Below the pieces are notes generated by a model. The model was not told the origin of the DNA. It worked only from the letters and a program-made list of their open reading frames with translations, and made no database searches. Position numbers and translations under genes: made by a program. A stretch of 13,845 nt of DNA from an uncultured Burkholderiales bacterium (GTDB taxonomy: Bacteria; Pseudomonadota; Gammaproteobacteria; Burkholderiales; Burkholderiaceae_C). Below, in pieces: positions 1 to 6,786 of this stretch (within the stretch, counting starts at the first letter, position 1; every line of letters starts with the position of its first letter). The stretch is taken from the NCBI GenBank assembly GCA_903856995.1, contig CAIODK010000072.1, positions 1 to 13,845 on the forward strand, given 5' to 3'.

Positions 1-87
1 GGCGCTCTTAAAAAATGCTTCCGTCAATTCCGGCGCATCGTCGGGATCAGTCCAAGTAGTGGATGTAGAAGGCTTTTTCGCGTTCAT
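1..87 (-). CDS. brnA: BrnA antitoxin, N-terminal 29 codons (cut by window edge)
   Basis: The reading frame starts at an ATG at 87-85, inside the 3' end of brnT but in another frame, and stays open to the window edge. The visible 29 residues start MNAKKPSTST and contain WTDPDDAPELTEAFF. This matches the start of BrnA antitoxins, which usually begin with a W-x-D-P-D-D-A-P-E-L block before a ribbon-helix-helix DNA-binding domain; that domain is outside the window. An AGGA lies about six bases before the ATG and serves as ribosome binding site. The gene overlaps brnT by 41 bases, as expected for the translationally linked brnTA pair. BrnA is known to neutralise BrnT and to repress the shared promoter. 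The assignment rests on the motif and on the neighbour; completeness of the gene cannot be judged. Confidence 0.85.
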   Translation of the reverse strand, partial: MNAKKPSTSTTWTDPDDAPELTEAFFKSA

Positions 88-319
88 TTGCTTTCCTCAT
101 GCTGATAATGCGGCGTACCTCGTCGCGTGGGGTCCAGACCAAGACAACCAAGCGCCCCTCTAAATGACCTACTGTGATGAAACGGTCTTCTGTGTAACCC
201 TGCCTTGAGTCCTGTTCAGTCAAATGGACACCAGCAAAGACCTCAACAGCGCGGGAAAAGTCCAGTCCACGCTCAGCTAAAGTTTTGTCGCGTTTCGCAT
301 CGTCAAACTCAAATTCCAT
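47..319 (-). CDS. brnT: BrnT-family ribonuclease toxin
   Basis: The 90-residue product starts MEFEFDDAK and contains the BrnT-type elements E-R-G-L-D-F near residues 16-21, E-D-R-F-I-T-V-G in the middle and R-R-I-I-S-M-R-K near the end. BrnT toxins are small RelE-fold ribonucleases of type II toxin-antitoxin systems that slow translation under stress; length and motif order fit the family. I chose the ATG at 319 over an in-frame GTG at 334 because the GTG lies in the predicted -10 region and the protein families start at MEFEF. No Shine-Dalgarno sequence precedes the ATG. The 3' end overlaps the antitoxin gene by 41 bases, so toxin comes first and antitoxin second, the usual brnTA order. Many relatives have K-H-G where this one has E-R-G; I believe this is a known subfamily variant rather than a loss of function. 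Confidence 0.88.
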   Translation of the reverse strand: MEFEFDDAKRDKTLAERGLDFSRAVEVFAGVHLTEQDSRQGYTEDRFITVGHLEGRLVVLVWTPRDEVRRIISMRKANEREKAFYIHYLD

Positions 320-353
320 GTAATTAATGTACACCCAATAAATGAGGTGTCAA
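319..353 (-). promoter_or_regulatory. Predicted brnTA promoter with possible BrnA operator
   Basis: On the minus strand TTGACA (353-348, perfect -35) is followed after 16 bases by TACATT (331-326, four of six matches to the -10 consensus). Transcription would start near 319, at or next to the brnT ATG, so the mRNA may be leaderless. A short inverted repeat, TGTA-N7-TACA at 333-319, covers the -10 box and start codon. It is a plausible site for BrnA autorepression, but with four-base arms it could be chance. Confidence 0.5.
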
Positions 354-527
354 GTCATGCCGTGCCCAGCATCTCTTACCAACGATGTCGTTTCTATCGT
401 TAGAACGGGTGCGCGAATGGTTAGTTCGAGTTGCAGTTTGGGGCGAAGCGTGGCAACGTTATAAGCGCGTTGGAAGATTCATTGACTATGAAGCAATTGG
501 TGGTCGTTCAATGAGCGTCACGCGCTC
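320..527. other. AT-richer gap between brnT and the DUF6088 gene
   Basis: Apart from the brnTA promoter, this gap has no gene I can support. A plus-strand frame starting at 385 is open, but only its first 47 codons lie outside the antisense of the DUF6088 gene and they resemble nothing I know. Just after the DUF6088 stop there is a small hairpin, GAGCG-TCACG-CGCTC (513-527 on the plus strand), without a T-run, so it is not a standard intrinsic terminator. The gap is where a toxin partner for DUF6088 would be expected, and none is encoded. Confidence 0.5.
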
Positions 528-929
528 TCATGCGTGTTCGTACTGTAGAAACTTGCCATTGAACCCAATTTTTCGGCTGATACGTTGTTTGCCAATGTTT
601 ACAACGAGTCCCGTAGGTATCTGTGTGCTGCGGCCAGAGTTGTACTCGGTCGTTTGGATAGATGCTTTCAGGCGTATGCCGAGTTTGGTCAAGGCCTGCG
701 GGCCAAGCACCTCAATGGGGAGAATAGGAATTGGCTTGCCAGAAATGATGCTGGGTTTAGCCTTGGCATAAATGCCCACACCCAGTCGAACCAGCACACC
801 TAAATCGGTGAGATCCTTTAGTGCGCGCTTGACCGATGCCTCGCTGCCAAACGGCATGAAGTCCGCAGGCCGAAACACGAGTTCGGCACGGTTCCGAATG
901 GAACGCCTGATGCGGTCGGTGATGTTCAT
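528..929 (-). CDS. DUF6088 / AbiEi-like winged-helix antitoxin or regulator
   Basis: The 133-residue product starts MNITDRIRRS and has an N-terminal winged-helix region (about residues 1-55) containing F-R-P-A-D-F, a recognition-helix-like S-V-K-R-A-L-K-D-L, and L-V-R-L-G-V-G-I-Y-A-K-A. The second half has S-G-K-P-I-P, an R-S-T-Q-I-P segment and N-I-G-K-Q-R-I-S-R-K. This order is typical of DUF6088 proteins, relatives of the AbiEi antitoxin of abortive-infection type IV systems. Family members are often encoded with an AbiEii-type nucleotidyltransferase toxin, but none is seen downstream here. I took the ATG at 929 because a strong predicted promoter at 998-971 excludes the earlier in-frame starts. 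The length fits an intact short family member. Its role is inferred: a DNA-binding regulator or an orphan antitoxin. Confidence 0.75.
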   Translation of the reverse strand: MNITDRIRRSIRNRAELVFRPADFMPFGSEASVKRALKDLTDLGVLVRLGVGIYAKAKPSIISGKPIPILPIEVLGPQALTKLGIRLKASIQTTEYNSGRSTQIPTGLVVNIGKQRISRKIGFNGKFLQYEHA

Positions 930-970
930 GGCTAGGTTAGGTTTTTCCACCTTTGGATTTATTTGGTGTA

Positions 971-998
971 AGTATATGATTTTGTTCAAAAAAGTCAA
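971..998 (-). promoter_or_regulatory. Predicted sigma-70 promoter of the DUF6088 gene
   Basis: Minus-strand TTGACT (998-993) and TATACT (976-971) each match the sigma-70 consensus in five of six positions and are 16 bases apart. The start would lie near 964, about 35 bases before the ATG at 929. The surrounding line is only 30% GC. The promoter sits directly after the stop of the preceding glycosyltransferase gene, so DUF6088 is probably transcribed independently of the polysaccharide operon. Confidence 0.65.
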
Positions 999-1004
999 AC
1001 AAAT

Positions 1005-2027
1005 TCAGCTCAATCGTGTGGCGCCCAACACCTCTTGCCAGCGCTGCACAAAGCCATCGATGTGGTGACGTGCCACGATGCGGGCCATGTCGTCGCGCAC
1101 TTGTTGTTCGGGCAGGCTCCGCACGGTCATGACGGCTTCGGCCAAGGCTACGGGGGCATCGCCACGGGCCAACAGGTAGGGTGCGTCGAGGTCATACAGC
1201 TCGCGCATGGCGGGGATGGGCAGCGACACGCAGGGCACGCCGCAGGCCAGCGACTCGAGCGCCGTCATGGGGCAGCCCTCGTAGCGTGAGGTGAGCAGCG
1301 TCATGTGCCACGGCTTGTACAGGCTGGCACCGCTGGGGTGTTTGCCTAGGAAGTGCACACGGCCTTGGTACATCAGGTCCATGCCCGCGTGAATCATCTT
1401 GCGGTGCATGGGCCCCTCGCCGACGATGCCTAGCTGTGCCTCGTCGGGCAAAAAGCGCAGAGTGTCGAGCAGCAGGTGCGGGCGCTTCTCGGCTGACAAG
1501 CGGCCCACATAACCCAGCAGCAGTGGCGGGACGCCTGTGCCGCCATGGCCTGCGTGCACGTGGATGGTTTGGCCATCGGCCATCGGTGCAATGCCGTTGG
1601 GCACGACGGTGCAGGTCTGCAGCTTGCCGAGTTGGATGACGTTGAGCAACGCGTCTTGCGTGGTGCGCGACACGCACACAAACTGGGTGACGCGTTGGTA
1701 GAGCAGTTTGAGCCACAGCTTTTTGAGCGCCGATGTGCCGGCCTCGTTCAAGACATCAAGCAAGGGGCCGTGCACCCAGCAGACCAAGGGCTTGCCGGTG
1801 ATGGCCTTGAGCGCTGCGCCGCAATAGGTGGGGCCGAAGTTGTGGGTGGCCACGATCACGTCGTGGCATTTGGCTGCGTTGACCAAAGTGGTCCACGCGG
1901 TTTGCCGCCACGCCAGTGCGGTGACTTGCCAGCCTTGGGCGGTCAGGGCGTCGGCCAGCGTGCGCGTCATGGTGTGCACGCCGCCCCACGTGGACTCTTC
2001 GAGCAACAGGATGCGGCGTGTCGTCAT
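1005..2027 (-). CDS. GT4-family glycosyltransferase, last gene of the polysaccharide operon
   Basis: This is a 340-residue GT-B-fold glycosyltransferase of family GT4. Near the N-terminus it has the acceptor-side G-G-V-H turn (about residues 14-17). In the C-terminal half it carries V-G-R-L-S-A-E-K-R-P and the E-G-C-P-M-T-A-L-E segment, which is the E-x7-E nucleotide-sugar signature. Such enzymes transfer a hexose or similar sugar from a nucleotide donor to a lipid-linked glycan on the cytoplasmic membrane face. The specific sugar cannot be read from sequence. I chose the ATG at 2027, two bases after the stop of the sugar transferase gene, over an in-frame GTG at 2054; no clear Shine-Dalgarno is present, so translational coupling is likely. 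It closes a co-directional run starting at galE. Signal peptide and membrane segments are absent. Confidence 0.87.
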   Translation of the reverse strand: MTTRRILLLEESTWGGVHTMTRTLADALTAQGWQVTALAWRQTAWTTLVNAAKCHDVIVATHNFGPTYCGAALKAITGKPLVCWVHGPLLDVLNEAGTSALKKLWLKLLYQRVTQFVCVSRTTQDALLNVIQLGKLQTCTVVPNGIAPMADGQTIHVHAGHGGTGVPPLLLGYVGRLSAEKRPHLLLDTLRFLPDEAQLGIVGEGPMHRKMIHAGMDLMYQGRVHFLGKHPSGASLYKPWHMTLLTSRYEGCPMTALESLACGVPCVSLPIPAMRELYDLDAPYLLARGDAPVALAEAVMTVRSLPEQQVRDDMARIVARHHIDGFVQRWQEVLGATRLS

Positions 2028-2029
2028 CT

Positions 2030-3298
2030 TCAGCGTGCGCCGAAACCGGTGCACACGGTTTTGACGGTCTTGGCCGCGATCAACAAGTCGAGCGCGAGCG
2101 AGTAGTGGGCGACGTAGTACAGGTCGTAGCTGAGCTTGATGCGGGTGGCGTCGGCGCTGTCGGCGTAGCCTTGTTGCACTTGGGCCCAGCCGGTCAGGCC
2201 TGGGCGCACCAAGTGGCGGTAGGGGTAGCTGGGGATGGTGGCAGCAAAGTCGCGCACAAACGCGGTTTGTTCGGGGCGCGGGCCAATCAGGCTCATGTGG
2301 CCCATCAGCACGTTGAGGAGTTGCGGCAACTCGTCCAAGCGGGTGCGGCGCAACAAGCGGCCCACCCGTGTGATGCGTGGGTCATCGGCCTGTGCAAAGT
2401 GCACGCCCGGTGCCTGTAGGCCGTGCACCATGCTGCGGAACTTCCACAGCGTGAACACGTGGCCGTCGCGGCCCACGCGGGGCTGCGAATACAGGGCGGG
2501 GCCTTTGGAGTCAAACCGCACGGCCAGCGCTACGCCTGCGGCGAGTGGCAACCACAGTGGCGCAAAGGCGATGACGGTCACGGCATCGAGCAGGCGTTTG
2601 ACGCGGTCGTAGCCGGGGTCGTTGTCGATCTCCCACAGCGTGTCGGCGGCGGTGGGCAGCATCTTGCGGCCGCTGGTGAGCTCGGCCACGGCCTCGACGC
2701 TGTAGAGACGCAGGTGTTGCATCTTGAGCTCGCCCAACAAGCGCGTGCGCTCGTCGGTGCTGCGCACATGGCGGTCGAGCACCACCCCGTCACAGGCGGG
2801 CAGGGGCGTGTCGGCGTGGGCGTTCCACGCGATGAGGTCGACCGCTTGCGTGTCGAGGGTGTTGGGGCTCAGGCACGCGGCCAGTTGCGCGGGCACGTTG
2901 GCGTCCATGTGCACGAGGCGCAAGGCGCGGTGCTTGACGTGGCGGCGATAGCCCCACCACAGCCACAGCGTGGTGGCGGCATAGGCCCACACCACGGCCG
3001 CGCGTGAATAAGGTTGTTGCAACAAGGCAAAGCCCAGCGGCGTGAACACAAACGGTGCGGTGGTGGACACCCACAACACGCCACTGCGCTCGGCCACTGG
3101 GAGGTGCGAGGCGCGCATCAGCAGGTGCGTGGCCACGGCGTAGGGAAGCGCGCACCACCAGAGGGTCTCGCCAAATTGGTAGGTCATCAGCCCTGCGTCT
3201 TCAAGCAACTGCGCGGCCATCAGACTGGGCAGCAACATCCACACGCCCCACAAGGCCCAGCTTTGCAAGGCGTCGCGGCGGCGTACTGTGGCCGACAC
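2030..3298 (-). CDS. WcaJ/EpsL-type polyprenyl-phosphate sugar-1-phosphate transferase
   Basis: The 422-residue protein is a bacterial sugar transferase (PF02397 type) that puts the first sugar phosphate from a UDP-sugar on undecaprenyl phosphate, priming exopolysaccharide or O-antigen synthesis. The N-terminal part has about four hydrophobic segments (roughly residues 13-31, 45-62, 74-92, 99-114) and a degenerate linker domain to about 220. The catalytic domain follows: K-R-L-L-D, a hydrophobic segment near 240-262, G-P-A-L-Y-S-Q-P-R-V-G, W-K-F-R-S-M, D-D-P-R-I-T-R-V-G-R, the R-L-D-E-L-P-Q catalytic Asp-Glu pair, S-L-I-G-P-R-P-E, and R-P-G-L-T-G-W-A-Q. It is slightly shorter than many family members. 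The start is a GTG at 3298 with only a weak GGA upstream, so the exact start is uncertain. It lies 33 bases after the upstream GT4 gene. Confidence 0.92.
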   Translation of the reverse strand: MSATVRRRDALQSWALWGVWMLLPSLMAAQLLEDAGLMTYQFGETLWWCALPYAVATHLLMRASHLPVAERSGVLWVSTTAPFVFTPLGFALLQQPYSRAAVVWAYAATTLWLWWGYRRHVKHRALRLVHMDANVPAQLAACLSPNTLDTQAVDLIAWNAHADTPLPACDGVVLDRHVRSTDERTRLLGELKMQHLRLYSVEAVAELTSGRKMLPTAADTLWEIDNDPGYDRVKRLLDAVTVIAFAPLWLPLAAGVALAVRFDSKGPALYSQPRVGRDGHVFTLWKFRSMVHGLQAPGVHFAQADDPRITRVGRLLRRTRLDELPQLLNVLMGHMSLIGPRPEQTAFVRDFAATIPSYPYRHLVRPGLTGWAQVQQGYADSADATRIKLSYDLYYVAHYSLALDLLIAAKTVKTVCTGFGAR

Positions 3299-3331
3299 CA
3301 GCGGGGATCCAATGACATTTTCGTTGGGAGC

Positions 3332-4738
3332 TTATGGGCGTGATAACGCGCCATCCTCACGCAAGCATTTTTGATAAACAGACATGACCTGCTCGGACAT
3401 TTTCTCCGAGGTGAATGTGCTCTCGAAGCACTCCCGAGCTGCACGACCTAAGCGCTTACGCAAGTAGGGTTCGTGCACCAAACGCAGAAGTTGTTCGGCC
3501 ACGGCTTCAGGTGTGTTGGCAACCAATAAGCCTTCTTGGTTGGGGATGATTTGCTCGCGAACGCCTGGCAAGTTGCTCGCCAAGATACATAAGCCTGCGC
3601 GCATGGCCTCGAGAATGGTGATCGGCATTCCTTCGTGGTCTGACAACAGCACGAACACTTCGTGCTGCGTTAATCTTTCGGAGACGTCGGATACATCGCC
3701 TGTCCAAGTGATGTTTTTGAGATTGAGCTCTTTGGCTAAGGCTTGGTGTTGAGCGCGTAATGGGCCGTCGCCAGCAAGGGTGACTGTTAATTCTTTGCCT
3801 AAAGTGTTGCGTACCTTGGCCAAAGCTTGCAGCAACAAGTCATGACGTTTAGGACTCTTGAAACGCGCCACCATGATTAGTCGTGGCAACGGCGCGTTGT
3901 TCGTCAACTGCGGAGTTTCGTCACTGATGTCTTTGGATGGATCGATTGTTGGTAACTGCGCAATACCGTTTGCGATGACTTCAACGCGACGTTGATCAAT
4001 CGGCAAGTTGTAGGCTAATTCACGTTCGTATTTGGAGACGCAGATCATCTGCGTCGTGTAATAAGCCAACGCGCGTTCCGCGAGGAGTGCGACCGTGCGC
4101 CTGATCCAAGGGATTTCTTGTTTAAAGCCAAATCCATGAACGGTATAGATGACGGGACGTGCTGTCGTGCGGCAAGCCACACGTGCAGCGAGTCCAGCAA
4201 TTGCGCTGTGCGCATGAATCAGATCTGGCGGATTGGCTGCAATCAAGTTAACGAGCTGTTGCACAGCAGGCCAGAGCTTGAACGGGTTGAGCGACTCGAC
4301 CATGTCGGGCATGGGGCAGACGGTGATGCCCAGCGCGGTGAGCTCACGCCCCAGCACCGACGCGTCAACTGGGCCACCAATCACCACGGTGAACTTGACG
4401 CGCGCTTGCAACGCTTGGCACAAGGCCAGCACGTGCGACTGCGCGCCACCGGCCTCGCCTTTGGTGATGACGAGCATCACATGCGGTACTTTGGCGGCGG
4501 CTTGTAAGTCGCTGAGGTCTAGCCCTGCCCACGGGCTGTTGCGGCGGCGTTGGGGGTCGACCAAGCCCGCCATGTGCAGGGTGGTGACGACGTTCACGCT
4601 TGGGTCGGCGACGGGTTCAATCTTGGGCTCGGCGACCTTGCGTTTGCTGCGAGGCTTTTTAGGTGCCGCGACTGGGGGCTCGGGTGCGGGTGGGAAGTCG
4701 TCAAACAGGGACAGCGTGCCGTCGTCTAGGTTTTTCAT
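3332..4738 (-). CDS. GT4-family glycosyltransferase with N-terminal extension; mosaic base composition
   Basis: The 468-residue protein has an 80-odd residue extension rich in proline, lysine and acidic residues before the GT-B fold begins at V-P-H-V-M-L-V-I-T-K-G-E-A-G-G-A-Q. The middle holds H-S-A-I-A-G and T-V-H-G-F-G. The C-terminal half has M-V-A-R-F-K-S-P-K-R and E-G-M-P-I-T-I-L-E, the GT4 E-x7-E donor-binding signature. Its likely job is adding a sugar to a lipid-linked exopolysaccharide or O-antigen intermediate. The ATG overlaps the galE stop by four bases (ATGA), so the two are translationally coupled. The first third is 63-70% GC in counted lines, as in the flanking genes, whereas the part below about 4260 is 45-58%, suggesting a recombined gene. 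No signal peptide is seen. The acceptor and donor are unknown. Confidence 0.88.
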   Translation of the reverse strand: MKNLDDGTLSLFDDFPPAPEPPVAAPKKPRSKRKVAEPKIEPVADPSVNVVTTLHMAGLVDPQRRRNSPWAGLDLSDLQAAAKVPHVMLVITKGEAGGAQSHVLALCQALQARVKFTVVIGGPVDASVLGRELTALGITVCPMPDMVESLNPFKLWPAVQQLVNLIAANPPDLIHAHSAIAGLAARVACRTTARPVIYTVHGFGFKQEIPWIRRTVALLAERALAYYTTQMICVSKYERELAYNLPIDQRRVEVIANGIAQLPTIDPSKDISDETPQLTNNAPLPRLIMVARFKSPKRHDLLLQALAKVRNTLGKELTVTLAGDGPLRAQHQALAKELNLKNITWTGDVSDVSERLTQHEVFVLLSDHEGMPITILEAMRAGLCILASNLPGVREQIIPNQEGLLVANTPEAVAEQLLRLVHEPYLRKRLGRAARECFESTFTSEKMSEQVMSVYQKCLREDGALSRP

Positions 4739-5757
4739 AGGGGGGTGTCAAAACCTTGTGGGTTCATGGACTGCCAGCGCCATGCGTCGGCGCACATGCG
4801 GTCTAGGTCAAATTGAGTTTCCCAGTTGAGCAAGGCTTTGGCCTGTCGTGGGTCGGCTAAGCACTGGGCCACATCGCCTGGGCGGCGCGGCACGACTTGG
4901 TGGGGGATGGGTACGCCGTTGACGCGGGCAAAGGTGTCCACCATGTCTTGCACGCTCACGCCACGGCCTGTGCCGAGGTTGACGGTCAACAGCTTGGGCT
5001 CGTTCAGTGCGCGCAGGGCGGCCAGATGGCCGGCGGCCAAGTCGCTCACGTGCAGGTAGTCGCGCACGCCAGTGCCGTCGGGGGTGTCGTAGTCGTTGCC
5101 AAAAATTTGCAAGTGCGCGCGTTGGCCCAAGGCCACTTGCGTGATGTAGGGCATGAGGTTGTTGGGGATGCCGTTGGGGGCCTCGCCCAACAAGCCGCTT
5201 TCGTGCGCGCCCACGGGGTTGAAGTAGCGCAGGATGGCAATGGACCAACGTGGGTCAGCCGCATGCAGCTCGCGCAGCGCGTCTTCGCACATCAGCTTGG
5301 TGCGGCCATAGGGGTTGGTGGCGGTGAGGGCTGCGGTCTCTGGGATGGGCACGCTCACGGGGTCGCCGTACACGGTGGCCGATGAGCTAAACACAATGCG
5401 GCGCACGTTGGCACGGTCCATGGCTTGAAGCAGGTTGATGGTGCCGCTGACGTTGTTCTCAAGGTAGCGCAGGGGCTGGGCCACAGATTCGCCTACGGCC
5501 TTGAGGCCCGCGAAGTGGATGACGCCTGCGAACTGGTAGCGGGCAAATAGGGCGTCAAGGGCCGCCGCGTCACGGATGTCGGCCTGCACAAACTCAAGGG
5601 GGCTGGCGCCCAGCTTGGCTAGGCGGTCCAGCACTTTGGGGCTGGAGTTGCACAAATTGTCCAAAATCACCACGGGTTGACCGGCAGCGGCCAAGGCGAC
5701 GACGGTGTGCGAGCCGATGAAGCCCGTACCGCCGGTGATCAAAATGGGATGTGTCAT
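4735..5757 (-). CDS. galE: UDP-glucose 4-epimerase
   Basis: The 340-residue protein is a short-chain dehydrogenase/reductase of the GalE type, which interconverts UDP-glucose and UDP-galactose using bound NAD. The NAD-binding G-G-T-G-F-I-G sits at residues 9-15, D-N-L at 33-35, the catalytic serine region S-S-S-A-T-V-Y-G at 124-131 and the Y-x-x-x-K pair at Y150/K154. N-P-Y-G-R-T-K and R-Y-F-N-P-V-G-A-H-E are diagnostic of GalE. Length is that of the standard enzyme. It is the first gene of the minus-strand operon, and its stop overlaps the next start by four bases, so it probably supplies the UDP-sugar for the glycosyltransferases that follow. No clear Shine-Dalgarno precedes the ATG at 5757. 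A GATAAT -10-like box lies at 5787-5782 on the minus strand but without a convincing -35. Confidence 0.95.
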   Translation of the reverse strand: MTHPILITGGTGFIGSHTVVALAAAGQPVVILDNLCNSSPKVLDRLAKLGASPLEFVQADIRDAAALDALFARYQFAGVIHFAGLKAVGESVAQPLRYLENNVSGTINLLQAMDRANVRRIVFSSSATVYGDPVSVPIPETAALTATNPYGRTKLMCEDALRELHAADPRWSIAILRYFNPVGAHESGLLGEAPNGIPNNLMPYITQVALGQRAHLQIFGNDYDTPDGTGVRDYLHVSDLAAGHLAALRALNEPKLLTVNLGTGRGVSVQDMVDTFARVNGVPIPHQVVPRRPGDVAQCLADPRQAKALLNWETQFDLDRMCADAWRWQSMNPQGFDTPL

Positions 5758-5894
5758 GCCGGGAGAATTTGTGAAGTTATGCGATTATCCCCTGCAGACA
5801 TGCGGTCTCGGCCCTAAAATAAATCTAGCTTTCGGGCGCGCATTGTTAGTGCGCTCGCAAGCGATTCCTATCTTTTTACCTTTTTAGTACTTTC
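5758..5894. promoter_or_regulatory. Divergent intergenic region between galE and the NYN gene
   Basis: This 137-base region must hold promoters for both directions. Candidates are weak: minus-strand GATAAT (5787-5782) for galE, and plus-strand TAAAAT (5815-5820) for the NYN gene, neither with a good -35. A small hairpin, GCGCA-N7-TGCGC, lies near 5840-5860 in the would-be plus-strand leader. Neither gene has a recognisable Shine-Dalgarno sequence. Confidence 0.3.
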
Positions 5895-6749
5895 ATGAAA
5901 CGCACACACTCATCTCACGCAAGCGCACAGTCCGGCGCTGAATCATGCATTGCCCTGATTGACGCTCGTTTTTTGGCTTGGTTGCAGGGCCAAACCGACA
6001 CCGCACAAGACCATGTGCGCCCCCAGTTGCACCAACTGCTCAGCAGTGCGCTGGCCCACAACGGTTTGGAGATGAACCTGCGTCGCATCTATTGGTACAG
6101 CGATACACCGGACGACCAAGCGATTGGCGGGCAAATCAGCCGCGCCGTGTTGCCGCACAGCCAAGACGGCGGCTTGTCGATGCTGCGCACCTTGGGCGCT
6201 GACTTGAAGCTGTTGGCCGAGCGCGGCGCCTGCGACCACCTGTTGGTGGGCAGCGACGACGAGCGACTGATCAGCCTGATCGACGAGGCTCAGCTGCACG
6301 GCGTGTCGGTGCATTTGTTGGCCGACGAAGCCTCGCGCAACATGACGCAGCTCAATCGCGAAGATCCAGGTTGGGCGCGTTTGCTGTCGCAAGCGGACCA
6401 ACGCGTGGTGTTGGGTGTGCAAGCGTCGCGCGAAGGCGGTTCACGCCACGCCACGTCGATGCACGCGGTGCCTGCGATTGACCCCGAGCAGTTGCGTGAG
6501 CAGCTCAACACCGTCATCAACACGTGGTGGGCCGACGAACCCGAAGACTTGCGTGAAGAGCTGCGCGAAGAGTTGCAAAACACACGCGGCATCCCGCAAG
6601 AGGTGGACCGTCAGCTGTTGCTGGGCGTGCGTCGTTTGCTGGAGCGCGCCTTGAGCTTCCAAGAGAAAAAGCTGTTGCGCGAGATGGTGCGCGAGTTGGT
6701 GTTGGGCCCGCAGGCGGCACACAGCCCCACGGTCGAACACGCAGAATAA
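5895..6749 (+). CDS. NYN/PIN-like domain protein, probable ribonuclease
   Basis: The 284-residue protein looks like a NYN-domain (LabA/PIN-like) protein. Its N-terminal 175 residues alternate beta strands and helices: I-A-L-I-D-A-R (19-25), R-R-I-Y-W-Y-S-D (63-70), a G-A-D-L-K-L-L segment (101-107), D-H-L-L-V-G-S-D-D (114-122) and V-H-L-L-A-D (139-144). The acidic residues D23, D103, D121 and D122 are where NYN nucleases bind metal. The C-terminal 90 residues are charged and predicted helical, with E-D-L-R-E-E-L-R-E-E-L; I do not recognise a domain there. The ATG at 5895 lacks a Shine-Dalgarno. argB follows after 37 bases, so co-transcription is possible. Nuclease activity is inferred from the fold only. 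Confidence 0.65.
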   Translation: MKRTHSSHASAQSGAESCIALIDARFLAWLQGQTDTAQDHVRPQLHQLLSSALAHNGLEMNLRRIYWYSDTPDDQAIGGQISRAVLPHSQDGGLSMLRTLGADLKLLAERGACDHLLVGSDDERLISLIDEAQLHGVSVHLLADEASRNMTQLNREDPGWARLLSQADQRVVLGVQASREGGSRHATSMHAVPAIDPEQLREQLNTVINTWWADEPEDLREELREELQNTRGIPQEVDRQLLLGVRRLLERALSFQEKKLLREMVRELVLGPQAAHSPTVEHAE

Positions 6750-6786
6750 AGTTAACGCAGAGTAAGCACCACACGGAGTTGCACAC

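Noticed and set aside
513..527. Hairpin GAGCG-N5-CGCTC after the DUF6088 stop as a terminator
   Set aside because: Five-base stem and no T-run on either strand.
385..771. Plus-strand open frame of 128 codons starting at an ATG at 385
   Set aside because: Most of it is the antisense of the DUF6088 gene, its first 47 codons resemble no family I know, and there is no clear ribosome binding site. A small gene or remnant in 385-527 cannot be excluded.
4697..4717. TLSLF near the N-terminus of the GT4 extension, resembling a beta-clamp-binding pentapeptide
   Set aside because: The motif is short and common by chance, and a glycosyltransferase has no reason to bind the replication clamp.
5884..5893. 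AGTACT upstream of the NYN gene as part of a SlmA-binding site
   Set aside because: The SlmA consensus is GTGAGTACTCAC; only the central six bases match, which is expected often by chance.
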